Origin: Tubiluchus corallicola
Lineage: Eukaryota > Priapulida > Priapulimorpha > Priapulimorphida > Tubiluchidae
Assembly: GCA_030141605.1 (NCBI GenBank)
Contig: JAQGDQ010000054.1
Coordinates: 682,001-746,000 of the forward strand
Length of the DNA: 64,000 bases
Reading direction: 5' to 3'
The translations under genes were made by a program, and so were the position numbers. The notes beneath the pieces were generated by a model. That model did not search any database, had not been told where the DNA came from, and was given only the letters and a program-made list of their open reading frames with translations. This document shows, piece by piece, positions 26,870 to 38,886 of the stretch (positions within the stretch are counted from its first letter, which is position 1; the number at the start of each line of letters is the position of its first letter).

Positions 26870-29504
26870 ATGTTACCAAGTCTTGATGTTTGGGAACTTT
26901 TGATGGTTTTAGTCAGTGTTTTTGTTACGGTTGCTGGTACTGCTACATGTAATAATGAGGATTGTTGTTCTTGTTCATATTCCGACGGTAGTGGTATTGT
27001 CGATTTGAAAACTATCGGCCGAACAGACAAACGTCCTAAATTTTCTGGAAATTTAAGTAATGTCGTGTACGAGTTTAATCCGTGCTACCCATTTACGGAT
27101 GACAAGTCTAGTGGGAATTGTTCTGATGTTGCAGCTTGCAAAGTGGAGATACCTCAAGCAGGTGGACAAGGAGACCAGTATAGTAAATTAGCTGTTCAAG
27201 AAAATTGCAACTTCAATTACAGCAATGATCAACTGTCTTTAACCTATAATCAAGGTCAAAACCTTGCTTTTTTACGATACGTGATTGCCATGAGATTTTT
27301 TTAATGCAGTTAGTGCCTTGCACCGAGGGTCTAATGGCCCCCCAGATGAAATAAATTTTGAAGCTTTTCGAATCCTACGTATACAGTAGTGTACTACAAA
27401 TAAACAATAAAGTCTCTGTCACTTCCATTTAGTTTCATAATGATAAGGTTTTCTACAAAAATTAAAAAAGTCGCAAAGTTTTGTTTAAATTTTGGTTTTT
27501 ACAATTTTGCATTATCTGCTGTACAAAAATTAACACAATTACTGTACAAACAAACTCACTAATAGTTAAATTCTATCATATGCCATTGGTACACTCAAAT
27601 ACCTGACACTTTTGTTGCTACAGATATGCAAGTACACATCTACAGGTGCCGTATTACGGTACCATGAGTACTTATGACATAAATGTATAGTCACATTCAC
27701 TTACTGTACACTGCGTGTAGCTCCTACAAAAGCCTGACTTTCTAGTAGTATGCTAAGATATTTTTAATTTCTTTTGTTTTTGAGTGATGTCCCAGCTTTC
27801 AAACTCATCAAAATCTTATGAACATTGATTAATAATGCACTACTGCTATGGCTTCTGCTGCTGCTGCCTCTATTCATACTTGTACTCCAACATCTGTTAC
27901 TGCCACTACCACTACTTGTTCATGAAAGTGCCTGATTATTTCCATCAGATACCTGGGAATTACCTGCATTGTTTATTACCTGAGCTTACTATTTGAACCT
28001 GTTTCCAACAATGAAAATGCAGACATTAATTGTAGTATGATATTTATTTAAGTGCCACATTCTGCTGTGCACTTCGTACAGTAGGTGCCTGCTAGCAGAC
28101 TATTAACTGCTGCTTAGCACCAGCCAACTGCAAGTAGGGAGATGACAAATTGATTTTTTATCAAGAGGTTAATTATCCAAATGAAATTGCTTATTAAAAA
28201 CCTATTTCAGTCGATTAACAAAGATACAAACAAATGGATTGTTAAGTTTTACAACACAAAAAAGGATTATTATATTCCCTGATCTCTATGCTGTATTAGT
28301 AGTACCTAGGCAGCTACGGTGACGTAGCTAACTCATTGATAAAGCGTGCAATTAAGTCAGGCAGATAAAAATTCAGTCAAATGTTTGTGTGGTAAAGTGC
28401 TAACTTTTGCGACTCACAGCATGTTTGTTCAGGCTTTCAGCGTGTAATAAATCAATGCTTACGGTTAACATGTTTTTATTTGTGAATATAAATGGCTACA
28501 GTTTCTTCATTGTGACTGAATCTTAACAATCGGGTCCTGGGTATCCGACAGGTATAAGGAATAGTCTGATTTTTGCTACCCATTTAAACACTATTGATTA
28601 TGCACATGAAGTTGGTGAAAGTGCCTAATTATGTACATGAATGATATTCTTATAAGAGTGAACTAATGCTGTTATGTTTTTAGCTGTTTGAGAAAATGTC
28701 TGTTTAATGTATTTTGCATTCTGCCTTCAAAAACAGTTAATTCTTAATTAAACATTTTTTCTGTTATATTTCAGTTTCCCCATTAACAGTTAGGTTGCTT
28801 TGTTTTGAGAAGTCCGAATTCATTCCACTGTCATCAAGCTTATTCATTCTTTTAAGTCCATGTGCATGCAAGAATGGATGCGTGGTACCTGAAGCAAATC
28901 ATGGACTCAGCACAGGCTCTAAGCTATGCATCTCATTTTTTGTTTTATTGGCTTCTTATTTTATTGTAGGTAATAATGTATTTTAAGTTATAAGTCTAAC
29001 AATGCTGATGTTTTAATTATAGTGTCTCAGTAACACTATCTACTAACACTACATTTGTGAAAATTAAAATAATTTTTTTTAAATGAGAAAGTCTGAGCAT
29101 TTAAACGTAGTTGCTTACATGATGTAGCTTTTTTCAAGTGGTAGATTCTTAGTAAGTATAAACAAGTTCAGATTATTTAGTAATTCTCAACTGTATATCA
29201 TCGGCTTACATCTTAAATTTTGTCTTGTGCTAGTGTCAACTGATGTCATCATTAATTAGTGTACTAGATCTGCTTGCAGTGAAATCAATTTTAATATTTA
29301 ATTTGGTTGGTTTCAGGCTCTTTATATCTCAGAGCAACAAAGCAAGCCACTGGATTAGATCTTCTTCCTAATAGAGACTTCTGGACATCACTGCCTGGTC
29401 TTGTTCAAGATGGAGTTCTCTTTTTTGTGTCTCCATGCATTAGTACAGGAGGCGATCGACTATACCGACCCGTTGCACAAAGTTCTTCTTACCAAAGCAT
29501 TTGA
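26870..29504 (+). CDS. Cation-dependent mannose-6-phosphate-receptor-like (MRH domain) membrane protein
   Basis: Coding exons: 26870-27254, 28775-28969, 29317-29504 (255 aa). The first donor (GTCAAA) is weak, but the phases match across both introns. A signal peptide (WELLMVLVSVFVTVAGTAT) precedes a Cys-rich lumenal domain with N-glycosylation sequons and the pattern VRLLCFE...SPCACKNGC, typical of the second half of an MRH fold. A transmembrane helix follows at about 177-199, then a short cytosolic tail with LPNRDFW..LPGLVQDG. The tail parallels the vertebrate CD-M6PR tail (LAFW..LGNLVADG). Such receptors carry lysosomal enzymes from Golgi to endosomes; Atg27 is a relative. The sugar-contact Tyr is not obvious, so ligand binding is uncertain. 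Start choice: first Met, just after a possible splice acceptor at 26864. A 12-codon uORF lies at 26793-26831. The gene converges on DGCR8. Confidence 0.85.
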
Positions 29505-32016
29505 GCTCAGTTTCCCAGGAAAATTGTTGAATTAAATTAAATAGCATCTCTGTTCACACAAACTCTAACTAACTGAGGCATGTACGATTTTCAGCTATAA
29601 ATTATGAGATTTTTCAGAACAGGGTAAATACTTTCATTATTCATTTAGATATTTTCAATGATATTGTTATATGTAAATAAGAATTCTTTGTACATAAAAT
29701 TGTAATTGAAGTAAGAGTGGCTCATTTTACAAGTAGCTAAGTAGTACTGCATTACTTCTATAACCGAACACATAACTTTATAATACTAATCTTGACTGAC
29801 GGAATTTCACAGTCGAGACAGAGTGAACCTATATTTTTTGACAATATGAAAGTAATGATACTTGGCATGCTTATCAAGCCAGAGGACATAAGAATCTTAT
29901 AGTTTACATTTAATTTACAAAAAAGAATGAAACCGAAAATGCACGCACATTTTTGTCTGCCATCTTTGACTATATGTGATTGTCTCATTTACTTTTCATG
30001 TGACATGGAACCGTTAAACTATCACTTATGATTCTTGAAGTACCAAGAACTGCATTAATAGTCAAATTCAATTTCCTGTTTTTAGCCATGCAGTCGAATG
30101 AGCACAATTTAGAAGAAAAAGCATTATTTTTCAACTTACGGTCGCTGAAATAGTTTGATAGCAAGGCTCCTCCAAATCCATTTTAGAGGATTGCACAATC
30201 TCCTCATAATTGTTCGCTCCCACCCATTACGTATTAATATTTATTTGATACTATACAGTTCAGGCACAATTAAGGGAAAGATCAGCAAATTTTGAAGCAT
30301 GTTTTGAAAAAAAGTTGTAGTAAGACTCTTTTTTATTTGAAAGTGTTGTTCGTAATTTGAATACTTTGTATCAATGGCCAATAAAGTGCCATAACACCAG
30401 AAACCATGATATAATGCACAGGCAGCTCAAAAATAATTATTAACTATTTGGCTGAAGAAAGGATTTGAACCAGAGACCTTGTGCTTACAAGGTGAGTGCC
30501 ATGCATGTCCAGTGATTATGACAGGCCTTTATTCGGTCCTTGTAGCTTGGATCTGTTCTGACTTTTTACATAATTTCTTTTTTTCCAGTAAGGTTGCTGA
30601 CTAAAAAAATTGTGAATGTATTCATTCCATTGTTGTTATGAAGCTCGTTTGTGAGGTAACATTTTTTTCACAACGCCTATGATTTTTGTGCACTACTACT
30701 CTTCTACTTTTTACAGAATGCATTAGCAGACATTCATAGAATTTTTTAACAAATGATGTGCTGTAAAAATGGCTGTGTGTGATAGTCAGTGTGGGGGTTT
30801 AACTTTTCAACCTTTTCAACACAGTGAGACAATGATAAGTGAGCTATAATATGCTGGAACTACTCTTAGTGATGCAGATTTATTGAAAACTTTTTGTATC
30901 ATGTAAATTAGGGAATAAATAAAATTTTGTATCAAATCAAATGAAACTAGGATGAAATGTCTTAATTTTGAAAAGGTTTGAATGAAGTCTTGGCATGTTT
31001 TTGCTCACAAAGCCACTTGAATTTTTCATAAACAGAATAGTTTAAATGTTATAGATATGAAAATTCACAGAAGACTGGATATATCCACGATTTGATTTAT
31101 TAAAATGAAGTCTATTAATTCTACGTAATGTATTAAAAGTTTAATCATATTAAAGACACAATCATTACAAATGACACAAATAACTGTTTTGCACAAACTG
31201 TTTGCCATATATATCAATCAAATTAAATTTAATAAATCTCAATCATAAAAGCTAAAGAACTTTTGCACATCTGAACTTAAGAATGCTTAAGACATTTTTG
31301 TGCATTTTATACAGTTTAACAAGCATATGCGCATACTTCAAGATGTCATAATTTCCAATAAAACTGTTGAGCATGTAAACATCATAGCTATCATATGAAT
31401 GGATTACTGAAGGCAATTACTGTGTCATAATTAATTAATGGGATTAGTTCCAATAAATAACGGTAAATAAATTAAATGTGGTAGAGCAATAAGTTACATA
31501 ATAGTGGGGAAAATGACTTGCTGCTTGGGGTACAGCATTAACATTCACTTTAAAAAACATACATTAATTAACAAGTGGCTCATTTTGCATTAAAAAATTA
31601 AAAGTTACGAATACTGATACATGGCACAGGTTATTTCAGCGGTACGAAACAAAAACATGGAAAATATTTAAATGCAGGAACACGAGCCTTACAATCTTAG
31701 CTTGTAAGATTAATAGTAGTTAATACATTGAGTAATAAATAAAATTACAAACATACATAACCTTAAATTGAAATAGTTAGTGATCCTGTATATAGTCACA
31801 GTGGTCATTATTAATTTTCGTTAACAAATTAATGTTGACTTACAAAATGCAAAACATAACTATTGAGAACCTTGCAAAAACTGCTCACTGGGACAATTAA
31901 TCCTTTAGTGCTTCATAACAATCTTTTCAATTTCTTCACAACTTCGTTTGCACTTTTTAACAATATGATTAATTGTATCACATTAAAAGCTTGTCTTTAG
32001 AATGTTAGAAATACAC
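29505..32016. other. Convergent intergenic region between the MRH receptor and DGCR8
   Basis: Holds both 3' UTRs and a tRNA-like remnant (30455-30526). AATAAA motifs on the plus strand at about 30380 and 30912-30925 could serve the receptor gene. No additional gene seen. Confidence 0.5.
30455..30526 (-). repeat. Degenerate tRNA-Thr-like sequence (SINE head or tRNA pseudogene)
   Basis: The minus strand reads GCACTCACCTTGTAAGCACA then AGGTCTCTGGTTCAAATCC, resembling the anticodon arm (TGT) and T arm of tRNA-Thr, with a clear B box GGTTCAAATCC. The T stem has mismatches and no matched acceptor stem was found, so it is unlikely to be functional. Confidence 0.5.
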
Positions 32017-34209
32017 TTATAAATCAACACTGTTTAGGTTATTGGAATTATCAACTTGTGGGGGAATTAATGTTTCTATACCTAATTTTCCTTTGTGCAT
32101 TGCATCTTTTTGCTCTGCAAGCCGCTCTAGTTCATCTTTTAGCTTCCGGAGAATCCCCATGTCTGGAGCTTTGGAAACAGTAGTCACATCTGGCCTTTGT
32201 TCTGTCATAGTTTTACCAGAGTTTATGCCATACAACCGCAGCAGCGATCCATAGTTGTCTATGTGTGAATGCAGCTTTTTCAGGAGCTTTTGAGCAGCTA
32301 ATTGCTTACCTTGTCGTTTATTCTTACAGACAACTGTGACAGTATGTTTGCCAACAGTCATTGTAAATTCATTCTTGCCATGACTCACTACGTTTACTTT
32401 GCAGTGTACTTGAGTGTCACCCATACCAAAGTTTCGCTTAAGACATTCCAGTAGCAGAGGGTACGGTGTAATGTAACCGGCTTTCATTGCCAGCTCAACC
32501 ACGCGCGGATCTTCTATTTTAACATCATAGAAATATGAAAGATTGGAATCTTCATCTTTTTTGTCAGCAGTAGACTTTTTTAGTTTTGGTAAGTCTGGAA
32601 TCAACACTTTTAGGGCAGTTTCAGCTGCATTTAATTTAGCTGCTTTCTTACTTACACCAACACCTTCACCATATGCAATGCCATTGATCTTAACCGTAGC
32701 TGAATATGGATTAATACCATTTTGTTTTGCTTCGAATACATATGTCGGATGAGTCTTGATGACATGTTGAACATACTCATGCAGAATACATACTGAGGTT
32801 TTTGTATCTGGATTGATAGTGAAAGATTTTCTTCTTGCATTGTCTGACTTATCATCTGACGGCACTGTGCAGGATATCAACTTAGTACCAGGTGGCAAAA
32901 TTGGTCTAGACTGTTTTCTCATCATTTCGTCATGTTTTCGTTTGCCCTTCCAACTCCTAAACCTCCGCACTGTTATTGTCCGAAATTCAAACAGTTTCTC
33001 GCAGTAAGACCTTAAAGTGTCGCCATCAACCGATTTTCCCTCTGTTGTTACTACTTTGGGTTTAATTTTTCCTGCTGATAATGGAATCTGACCATCTACA
33101 GAAGTATCTGACGTAGCTAAAGATGACTCATCAACAAGAGGAATTCCTTTACATTTTTCATCACTTTGCTCCTCAACACTAGTTTTATTTATGGCAGCAG
33201 TACTGTGCACTTTACTTTGACTATCCATTGTACTTGCATCATCGAAAGCAGTGATAACAGTCTCGTTGGTTCTCGTGTTACAATTCATATCTTCTGAGAG
33301 GTTTTTGCTGTTGTGTTTTTCTTTTTCGAGTTCCTTTTTGTATTGTAAGCAGGGTATTCCATTAAGTGGTATTTCATGGTATCTTACACTTGCTGGCCCT
33401 ATGAAATATGGACGACTCATAGTACAGACACGTGAAGCAGTATGCAAGTAAATGGGCATTCCACTACAATGATAGAGTTCCATCCATCCTTCTGGCAAAA
33501 TATCAAATGGACTTGACCCTTTTTCCTTAAGAACAATTTTGTTTTTCACTTCATGGTCTAGAATTGATTGCTCTGTTGCCTTTTGAACTTGTGCTGGGGC
33601 ATCATTAGTTGTTTTTAGTCCTTGTTCTAGCAGTGCCTCTATTTCTTCTTCATCTATAGAATCATCAGCATCTAATTCTTCTTTGTCATCTTCTCCTGCC
33701 TCGTCAAGTACATGAAACTCTTGTTGAAGAGAAGAACTGAGTTTAGTACCAGCAATTTTACTTTCATGGCCTCGTAGCCGTTTTCTCAGTGGCTCAGATA
33801 ATTCATCGTCCAAATCACTTCTTGCATCAGTTTTGTGTTGTTCTGGATTTTCTTCACAAGGCACTTTGACTAAATCATCATTAGAATCGTTAGACTTTGA
33901 TGATTCCGTATTTTCTGACCTTTTTTTGGATTGCACGTTTTGTGAACAGTTCACCATAATAGTTTCAGAATTTGAACTGCAAGCAATGTTTTCATCATTT
34001 TTGTAATAATAATAACAACTCGCACCATCTGACTCTTCCTTCGCCTCCCAGCCACCATTTTCAAAGTCTAGTGGAAATGTGAAATCACTAGACATTTGCT
34101 CTGGTAGGGGAGGAAGAGGAGATAGCAGTGGTTCAACGGAGAAGGGTGAAGACAGACTTCTTTCATCACCTTGAGCAGAACTAGTAGTTTCAGTGTCCTC
34201 TAAATTCAT
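32017..34209 (-). CDS. DGCR8: DGCR8 / Pasha, Microprocessor RNA-binding subunit, single coding exon
   Basis: A 730-aa uninterrupted frame. The start is the first ATG, 25 nt after a splice acceptor (exon edge 34234), so only the 5' UTR appears to be interrupted. It is close in length to human DGCR8 (about 773 aa). In order: an acidic/Ser-rich N-terminus with the basic stretch LRKRLRG (about 141-147) as possible nuclear signal; acidic IEALLEQGL; a WW-like dimerisation/heme region (about 238-295) with LPEGWMELYH and IPCLQYKKE, whose Cys about 287 corresponds to the heme-ligand Cys; RSYCEKLFEFRTITVRRFR; dsRBD1 (about 473-540, ending GVSKKAAKLNAAETAL); dsRBD2 (about 583-648, with KNKRQGKQLAAQKLLKKL); and a C-terminal helix LRKLKDELERLAEQ matching the Drosha-binding tail. 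The protein recognises pri-miRNA hairpins with Drosha in the nucleus. No frameshift or stop is seen. Confidence 0.96.
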   Translation of the reverse strand: MNLEDTETTSSAQGDERSLSSPFSVEPLLSPLPPLPEQMSSDFTFPLDFENGGWEAKEESDGASCYYYYKNDENIACSSNSETIMVNCSQNVQSKKRSENTESSKSNDSNDDLVKVPCEENPEQHKTDARSDLDDELSEPLRKRLRGHESKIAGTKLSSSLQQEFHVLDEAGEDDKEELDADDSIDEEEIEALLEQGLKTTNDAPAQVQKATEQSILDHEVKNKIVLKEKGSSPFDILPEGWMELYHCSGMPIYLHTASRVCTMSRPYFIGPASVRYHEIPLNGIPCLQYKKELEKEKHNSKNLSEDMNCNTRTNETVITAFDDASTMDSQSKVHSTAAINKTSVEEQSDEKCKGIPLVDESSLATSDTSVDGQIPLSAGKIKPKVVTTEGKSVDGDTLRSYCEKLFEFRTITVRRFRSWKGKRKHDEMMRKQSRPILPPGTKLISCTVPSDDKSDNARRKSFTINPDTKTSVCILHEYVQHVIKTHPTYVFEAKQNGINPYSATVKINGIAYGEGVGVSKKAAKLNAAETALKVLIPDLPKLKKSTADKKDEDSNLSYFYDVKIEDPRVVELAMKAGYITPYPLLLECLKRNFGMGDTQVHCKVNVVSHGKNEFTMTVGKHTVTVVCKNKRQGKQLAAQKLLKKLHSHIDNYGSLLRLYGINSGKTMTEQRPDVTTVSKAPDMGILRKLKDELERLAEQKDAMHKGKLGIETLIPPQVDNSNNLNSVDL

Positions 34210-34234
34210 TTTTTCATTCCTAGATATCAAGCCA

Positions 34235-37200
34235 CTGTAAGAATAAAATACATAATACGAATGAGATCATTTAAAACAACCGACAACAAAGTAGTTATTA
34301 CTTTTCACTAAGGTAGTTAAAAGTAGTTATGGAAAACATTAATTTATCACTTTACTTTTCAACAGGCAAATAAGTTTTTTACTTCAGAGTGCAGTTTAAA
34401 ATTCCTCTTTCTTCTCATTCAAGTATTTTAATTAACATGTATTTCTACCTAGATTGCTTCTCTTTTTTCTTTATTCAAAACTTTACTGCATTGCTTTTAT
34501 GTACTTTACTTTGATACACTACTAATATCCACTAATATCCCCAATACAAAAACTCCAAAAGGTAAACAAAAAATATACAACAAAATGAAGACAATGAGAA
34601 TCTGACTAAATGCTATAAATTTGTAGGTCTGTTAAAGAAACTATACAGTACATGAATAAATTATTGGACTGTATACATCTACTATAAAATATTAAGGAAC
34701 CTAAGAACAAGAAAGTACGGGAGGTTATTTCATGTAGCTTAGGCCTAAATAGGGTTATCATATCTACATGTGCCAAATGAGACTTTAACTGAGTTGCTTT
34801 GAATGTTATTTTTTCTTCATAAATACGGTAACGATAGTTGTAAAATTTGTCTTTCGTAACAAAAGAGGTTGTGCAGTTATAGACTTACTATAACCTTGCA
34901 TTGCATTGCATTTTATACACTGTGTATTGCATTGTATTTTTGAACATCTTTTAATGCAACAAGTATGTGAACATTATTTACTTAACCCAAAAATTGGAAG
35001 AATTGACTAGTAGAAAAGCAGTCTTTGAAATTTGTTAGCTGTTGCTAATGGAGTTTAGTGATAGGCAATGTGCATTAGAGCGTGGCGAAAATAACATACA
35101 AAACTGTCACAGTTCTATGTGCGATAACTATTAATCATTGCAAACTACTGATGAAAATTGCTAGGTTAGTGGAGTGGATATACAGTAGGTGCCGCTTAAT
35201 AGACTCACTTTGGGATGGATGTGTTTTGACCCCATTAACCGACTGAACCTATTAACCGATGAGTGCAGTATTACAGGTACAGAGAATGAGTCATCAGGTT
35301 ACTATGCGCTGCAAATGTTTTTAATGAATTTTAGAAATGAAGTAATGCCTAAATTCCTTTGTGCAGTTAAAAATTAGAAAAAATATTTTAAAATATTAAT
35401 TTACATATGTGAATTAGCAATAAATTAAAAAGTATACTTTTCTAAATCACAGACCATTCTAAATCTGTTTATTTGCAAAAATTGCAAAATTTTTTAAAGC
35501 TGACTGCTTCATTTTCTCGCGAAGAAGTTGGCCCACAAAGTTTTCATCATTATAAAAACGTTGAAAATCTGTTGTTGTGCATGACTAAAACAGTTGTGAA
35601 TCATCTGCTCACTTACATTGCCCTTATTTGCTTTACGATGTTCACTCTTGTAAGTCACAAGGAATACCGGCCGATTACTGTACCTGTATCTCTGACTGTT
35701 AACTCATTAAGCCTAAAAGAATGATTTGCAACCAGAGCATCAAAAGGAAACCGCTAGACTAGTGATGTTTAAATATTTAGCTTCCAGAAATTCTTTAGGT
35801 AACAGTGGGTGAGTGGGTAACAAATTCAAAGCAAAACCACTATGTTAGCGTATTAGTGCATGATAAACATACCTGCTTACAAACAAAACGGTACTTAACA
35901 TGATTGTTTCTGCATAAATAGTGCACAAAAGGAAAGTAAAGATGATATGAAAGTAGGAAAGGCTCTTTTGGCACATACAAATATCTTATTTTAAGTAGGC
36001 GAAGGAAAAATATTGAGTCAATTATGCGGAGTCATTTGCGTCAATTACCAACAGTTTTTATGTATATTTGAATAGGAGCGGCCCTTTTCAGGCGTTTTTG
36101 AGTCAATTAAGCGATTGAGTCTATTAACCGCCAGTCCATTAAGCGGCGCTTACTGTATCAGTTTTTAAGATTTGTCAAATTACTACACGAATGACCATAA
36201 TTCCGAAATCTTAAGATGAGTAGAGACACGTGTTCCCAGAGCTTAATCTAGCTGAAAATTTACCCATGCTAGTATCTCATCAAACCTCCCAAGTAGGAAA
36301 AGTTGTAAAAAGATTGGATAAAAAAGTTATTTTCACCACACCCTAATGTGCATGCTGAGCACGGCTAAATTGGCTAATCTAAGACTGTCATTGTAATTAC
36401 TGACTACTGACCAGGTGGCTAGTCATCTCTAAATTGATCAACAACCTGGATGTGCTAAGAGTACACCTGGCAAAACATCTTTGATAAATAACTTTCTAAG
36501 TTTGACATAACATGACTGTGCCAAATTTACACATTATAATGCTGGGCCAAGCATGTGACTGTTCAGTGATTTTGAGCCAATCACGCCATAAAAATTGCTG
36601 AATTTATAAGTTAACATAAGAATAAAATATATAGAACTGGCAGCAAAAGTTTTAAAATGTTCAGCATATTGTTACGATCAAATTATTTGCGTGCATCAAC
36701 CATATTTTGTTTAATTGTCTTCAAGATGAGATACCATGCTCAAAGGCTAATGGCCAAACACACTCAGTAAATTAACCATTTTAGTTCAGCTGCTGAATTT
36801 TGATCATTCAAGTTGTTTCCATGTGCTATTTAGCTTCCCGTGTCTTAGCTGAAAACTTTATGGGTTTAATTGCAAGGCTTTTCAGTTCCATTGATATACA
36901 GTTTTATTTTGGTTTATTGACAAAATTAATAAATCCAGAAAGTCTAATAAATGACTACAATGTTACAAATAAATGATGAAGTTACATCATTGAAATTTTG
37001 TGTGCAATATCATTTGACATATAAAGTAACTGAGAAGATAACAGTTTAAAATTATTTTTAGAGCAGCATTATTTGAAATGTATTTTATCCGACTTGTGAA
37101 CGATCAGTATTAGTGAAGAGCAAAGTTGGTCGACTTATGAATCAGATCATTACCCAAAAATGCTGAATGGCCTATCACTAACATTTCTAAGAATGTGTGG

Positions 37201-38177
37201 TAGTGACAGGCCGATCTCACGCAGCTAGTGAGAATGTGCCAAAGCAGGAGTCAGGAGCTTTTTATTTAATTGAGTAATTAATTTTATTTTATTGACTATT
37301 TTATTCTGATTTTATTGTATGGTGGGCAAAATTGACAGAATTTTGCATTAAAACTGCTTCACAATTCATTGCAATTGTAATATTAAACAGTTAAATAGTT
37401 ATGTATAGATTTAAAAAGCAGTAACTACTAACTACAAACAAAGGGAGTACAGAACAGGACCTCAATATAGCAATATTTAGCTATATATGGCTGTCTTAAC
37501 TGAACTTCTATACTAGATTATATATCAAAATGTTAGACTTAAACATAGTATCAAAAAACAAAGCAAATAATTTACAAGCTCATTCCAGGTAATATGAGAA
37601 TGGGTCAATTTTTCACAGGTCAAATTAATTACTGTAGTAACCAGTATTTATGTGTGTAGCAAAGCAACAAAGGGTTCACAAACATCCAATTGTTATATGA
37701 CTGTTCATTTGAATGCCTTTATTTAAAAGATGATTATGTCATAAGTCTGTAGGAATTGTTTTATTAAACAGTAAATAGTATGTGCTCCCTCTTATTTACA
37801 TAATTTGTTGCTTTTGGTTAACAGAGACTCATCTACATATAACCTTTGAAATCGTAACAACTTTGCATTGTTTCATGTACATAGTGAACAAATTATAAAT
37901 ATTTTTCCCTGCCACTGTGGTTGATTGGAATGCTCTTCCTGTTTTCATACAACAAGCTCTCATTATTTGAAAAAACACATGAATTTTATTAATAAACCCA
38001 AATATTACTCATACGGCTCGCCCCCTAACTCTATTCACCATACACGACTAATGGTGGGTTTCTCTCAGTATAAATGAGTATTTAAACAGTCACCGTGTAG
38101 AGATTTGGAGGGTAACATTGTTCTGGAAAATTGTATAGATCTGTGGTTTTTCAACTTAAAAGTAATAAACATTTTTT
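34235..38177. other. Upstream flank of DGCR8 with one transposon, no other gene recognised
   Basis: The DGCR8 5' UTR exon and promoter must lie here on the minus strand but could not be placed. The only structured feature is the pogo-like element at 35183-36155. Confidence 0.45.
35183..36155. mobile_element. Pogo-like TIR element with TA target duplication, copy 2
   Basis: Left end CAGTAGGTGCCGCTTAATAG and right end (reverse complement CAGTAAGCGCCGCTTAATGG) match at 20 of the first 23 positions, and both ends are flanked by TA (35181-35182, 36156-36157). Sub-terminal TTAACCGACTGAACC / GATTGAGTCTATTAACCG motifs repeat within each arm. No intact transposase, so non-autonomous. It is the better preserved relative of 22594-23330. 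Confidence 0.85.
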
Positions 38178-38402
38178 TTGCTCGATTGCCCTTTGCATGT
38201 TGCTAGAAGAGAGGAACTTGAAGAATGGCTAAGAAACCTATACCAAACAAACATATTAACTTTTAATATAAATAATTCTGACCCACAATTTTCAGTTTTT
38301 CTTTCTGGTAGTTCTCTACTAAGTTATGAACAGAACATCATCGTATTTGACCTGGTACAGCAATATATTGGTTCATCTAACCGTTTTAATTATCTTAGTT
38401 AA
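38178..38402 (+). mobile_element. LINE 3' fragment (RT C-terminal tail)
   Basis: The 74-codon frame reads CPLHVARREELEEWLRNL, then FSVFLSGSSLLSYEQN and FDLVQQYIGSSNRF. This matches the terminal C....R..L ... LLSG ... IF..V..FI..S.RF tail of LINE reverse transcriptases. No RT core precedes it. Confidence 0.55.
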
Positions 38403-38886
38403 CAAATAGAATAGTTATGTATATTTTGTGTTTTGTTTTTCCTGTTAAACTGTACTCCTGTAAATTTTGATCAGGGAACTTGATCAGCATTTACTTTCTG
38501 ATTGCCAATGTCAATTATTTTAAATAAATGTTTATAAAAAAACTAGTATTTAATAAGACTAACAGCAATAAATAATTTATGACGTTTGACCACTTATTCC
38601 AAGGTGTGTAATTGTGGAGGAGCTAATATAAGTGCGCCAGATCTATTTGACAAATATATCACAGGGTGTAAAATAGGAGAGTTGCCGTTCAATTGTAGTC
38701 ACAGGCTCTATTCACACTGAATCCAAACCGTAGTAAATTGCACTTGAATTTTGAAATAACAAAAACCGATTGTTCTGAATTAAAAGAAATTTCTTCTTAC
38801 ATAAGTATCACGGGAACAATTTCGTACGGTGACAAAAATCATTACATAGAAAGTCAGAATCAGCGGAGACACTGATGTTGGGAGTC

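Noticed and set aside
30455-30526. Functional tRNA-Thr gene
   Set aside because: T-stem mismatches and no matched acceptor stem; called a remnant.
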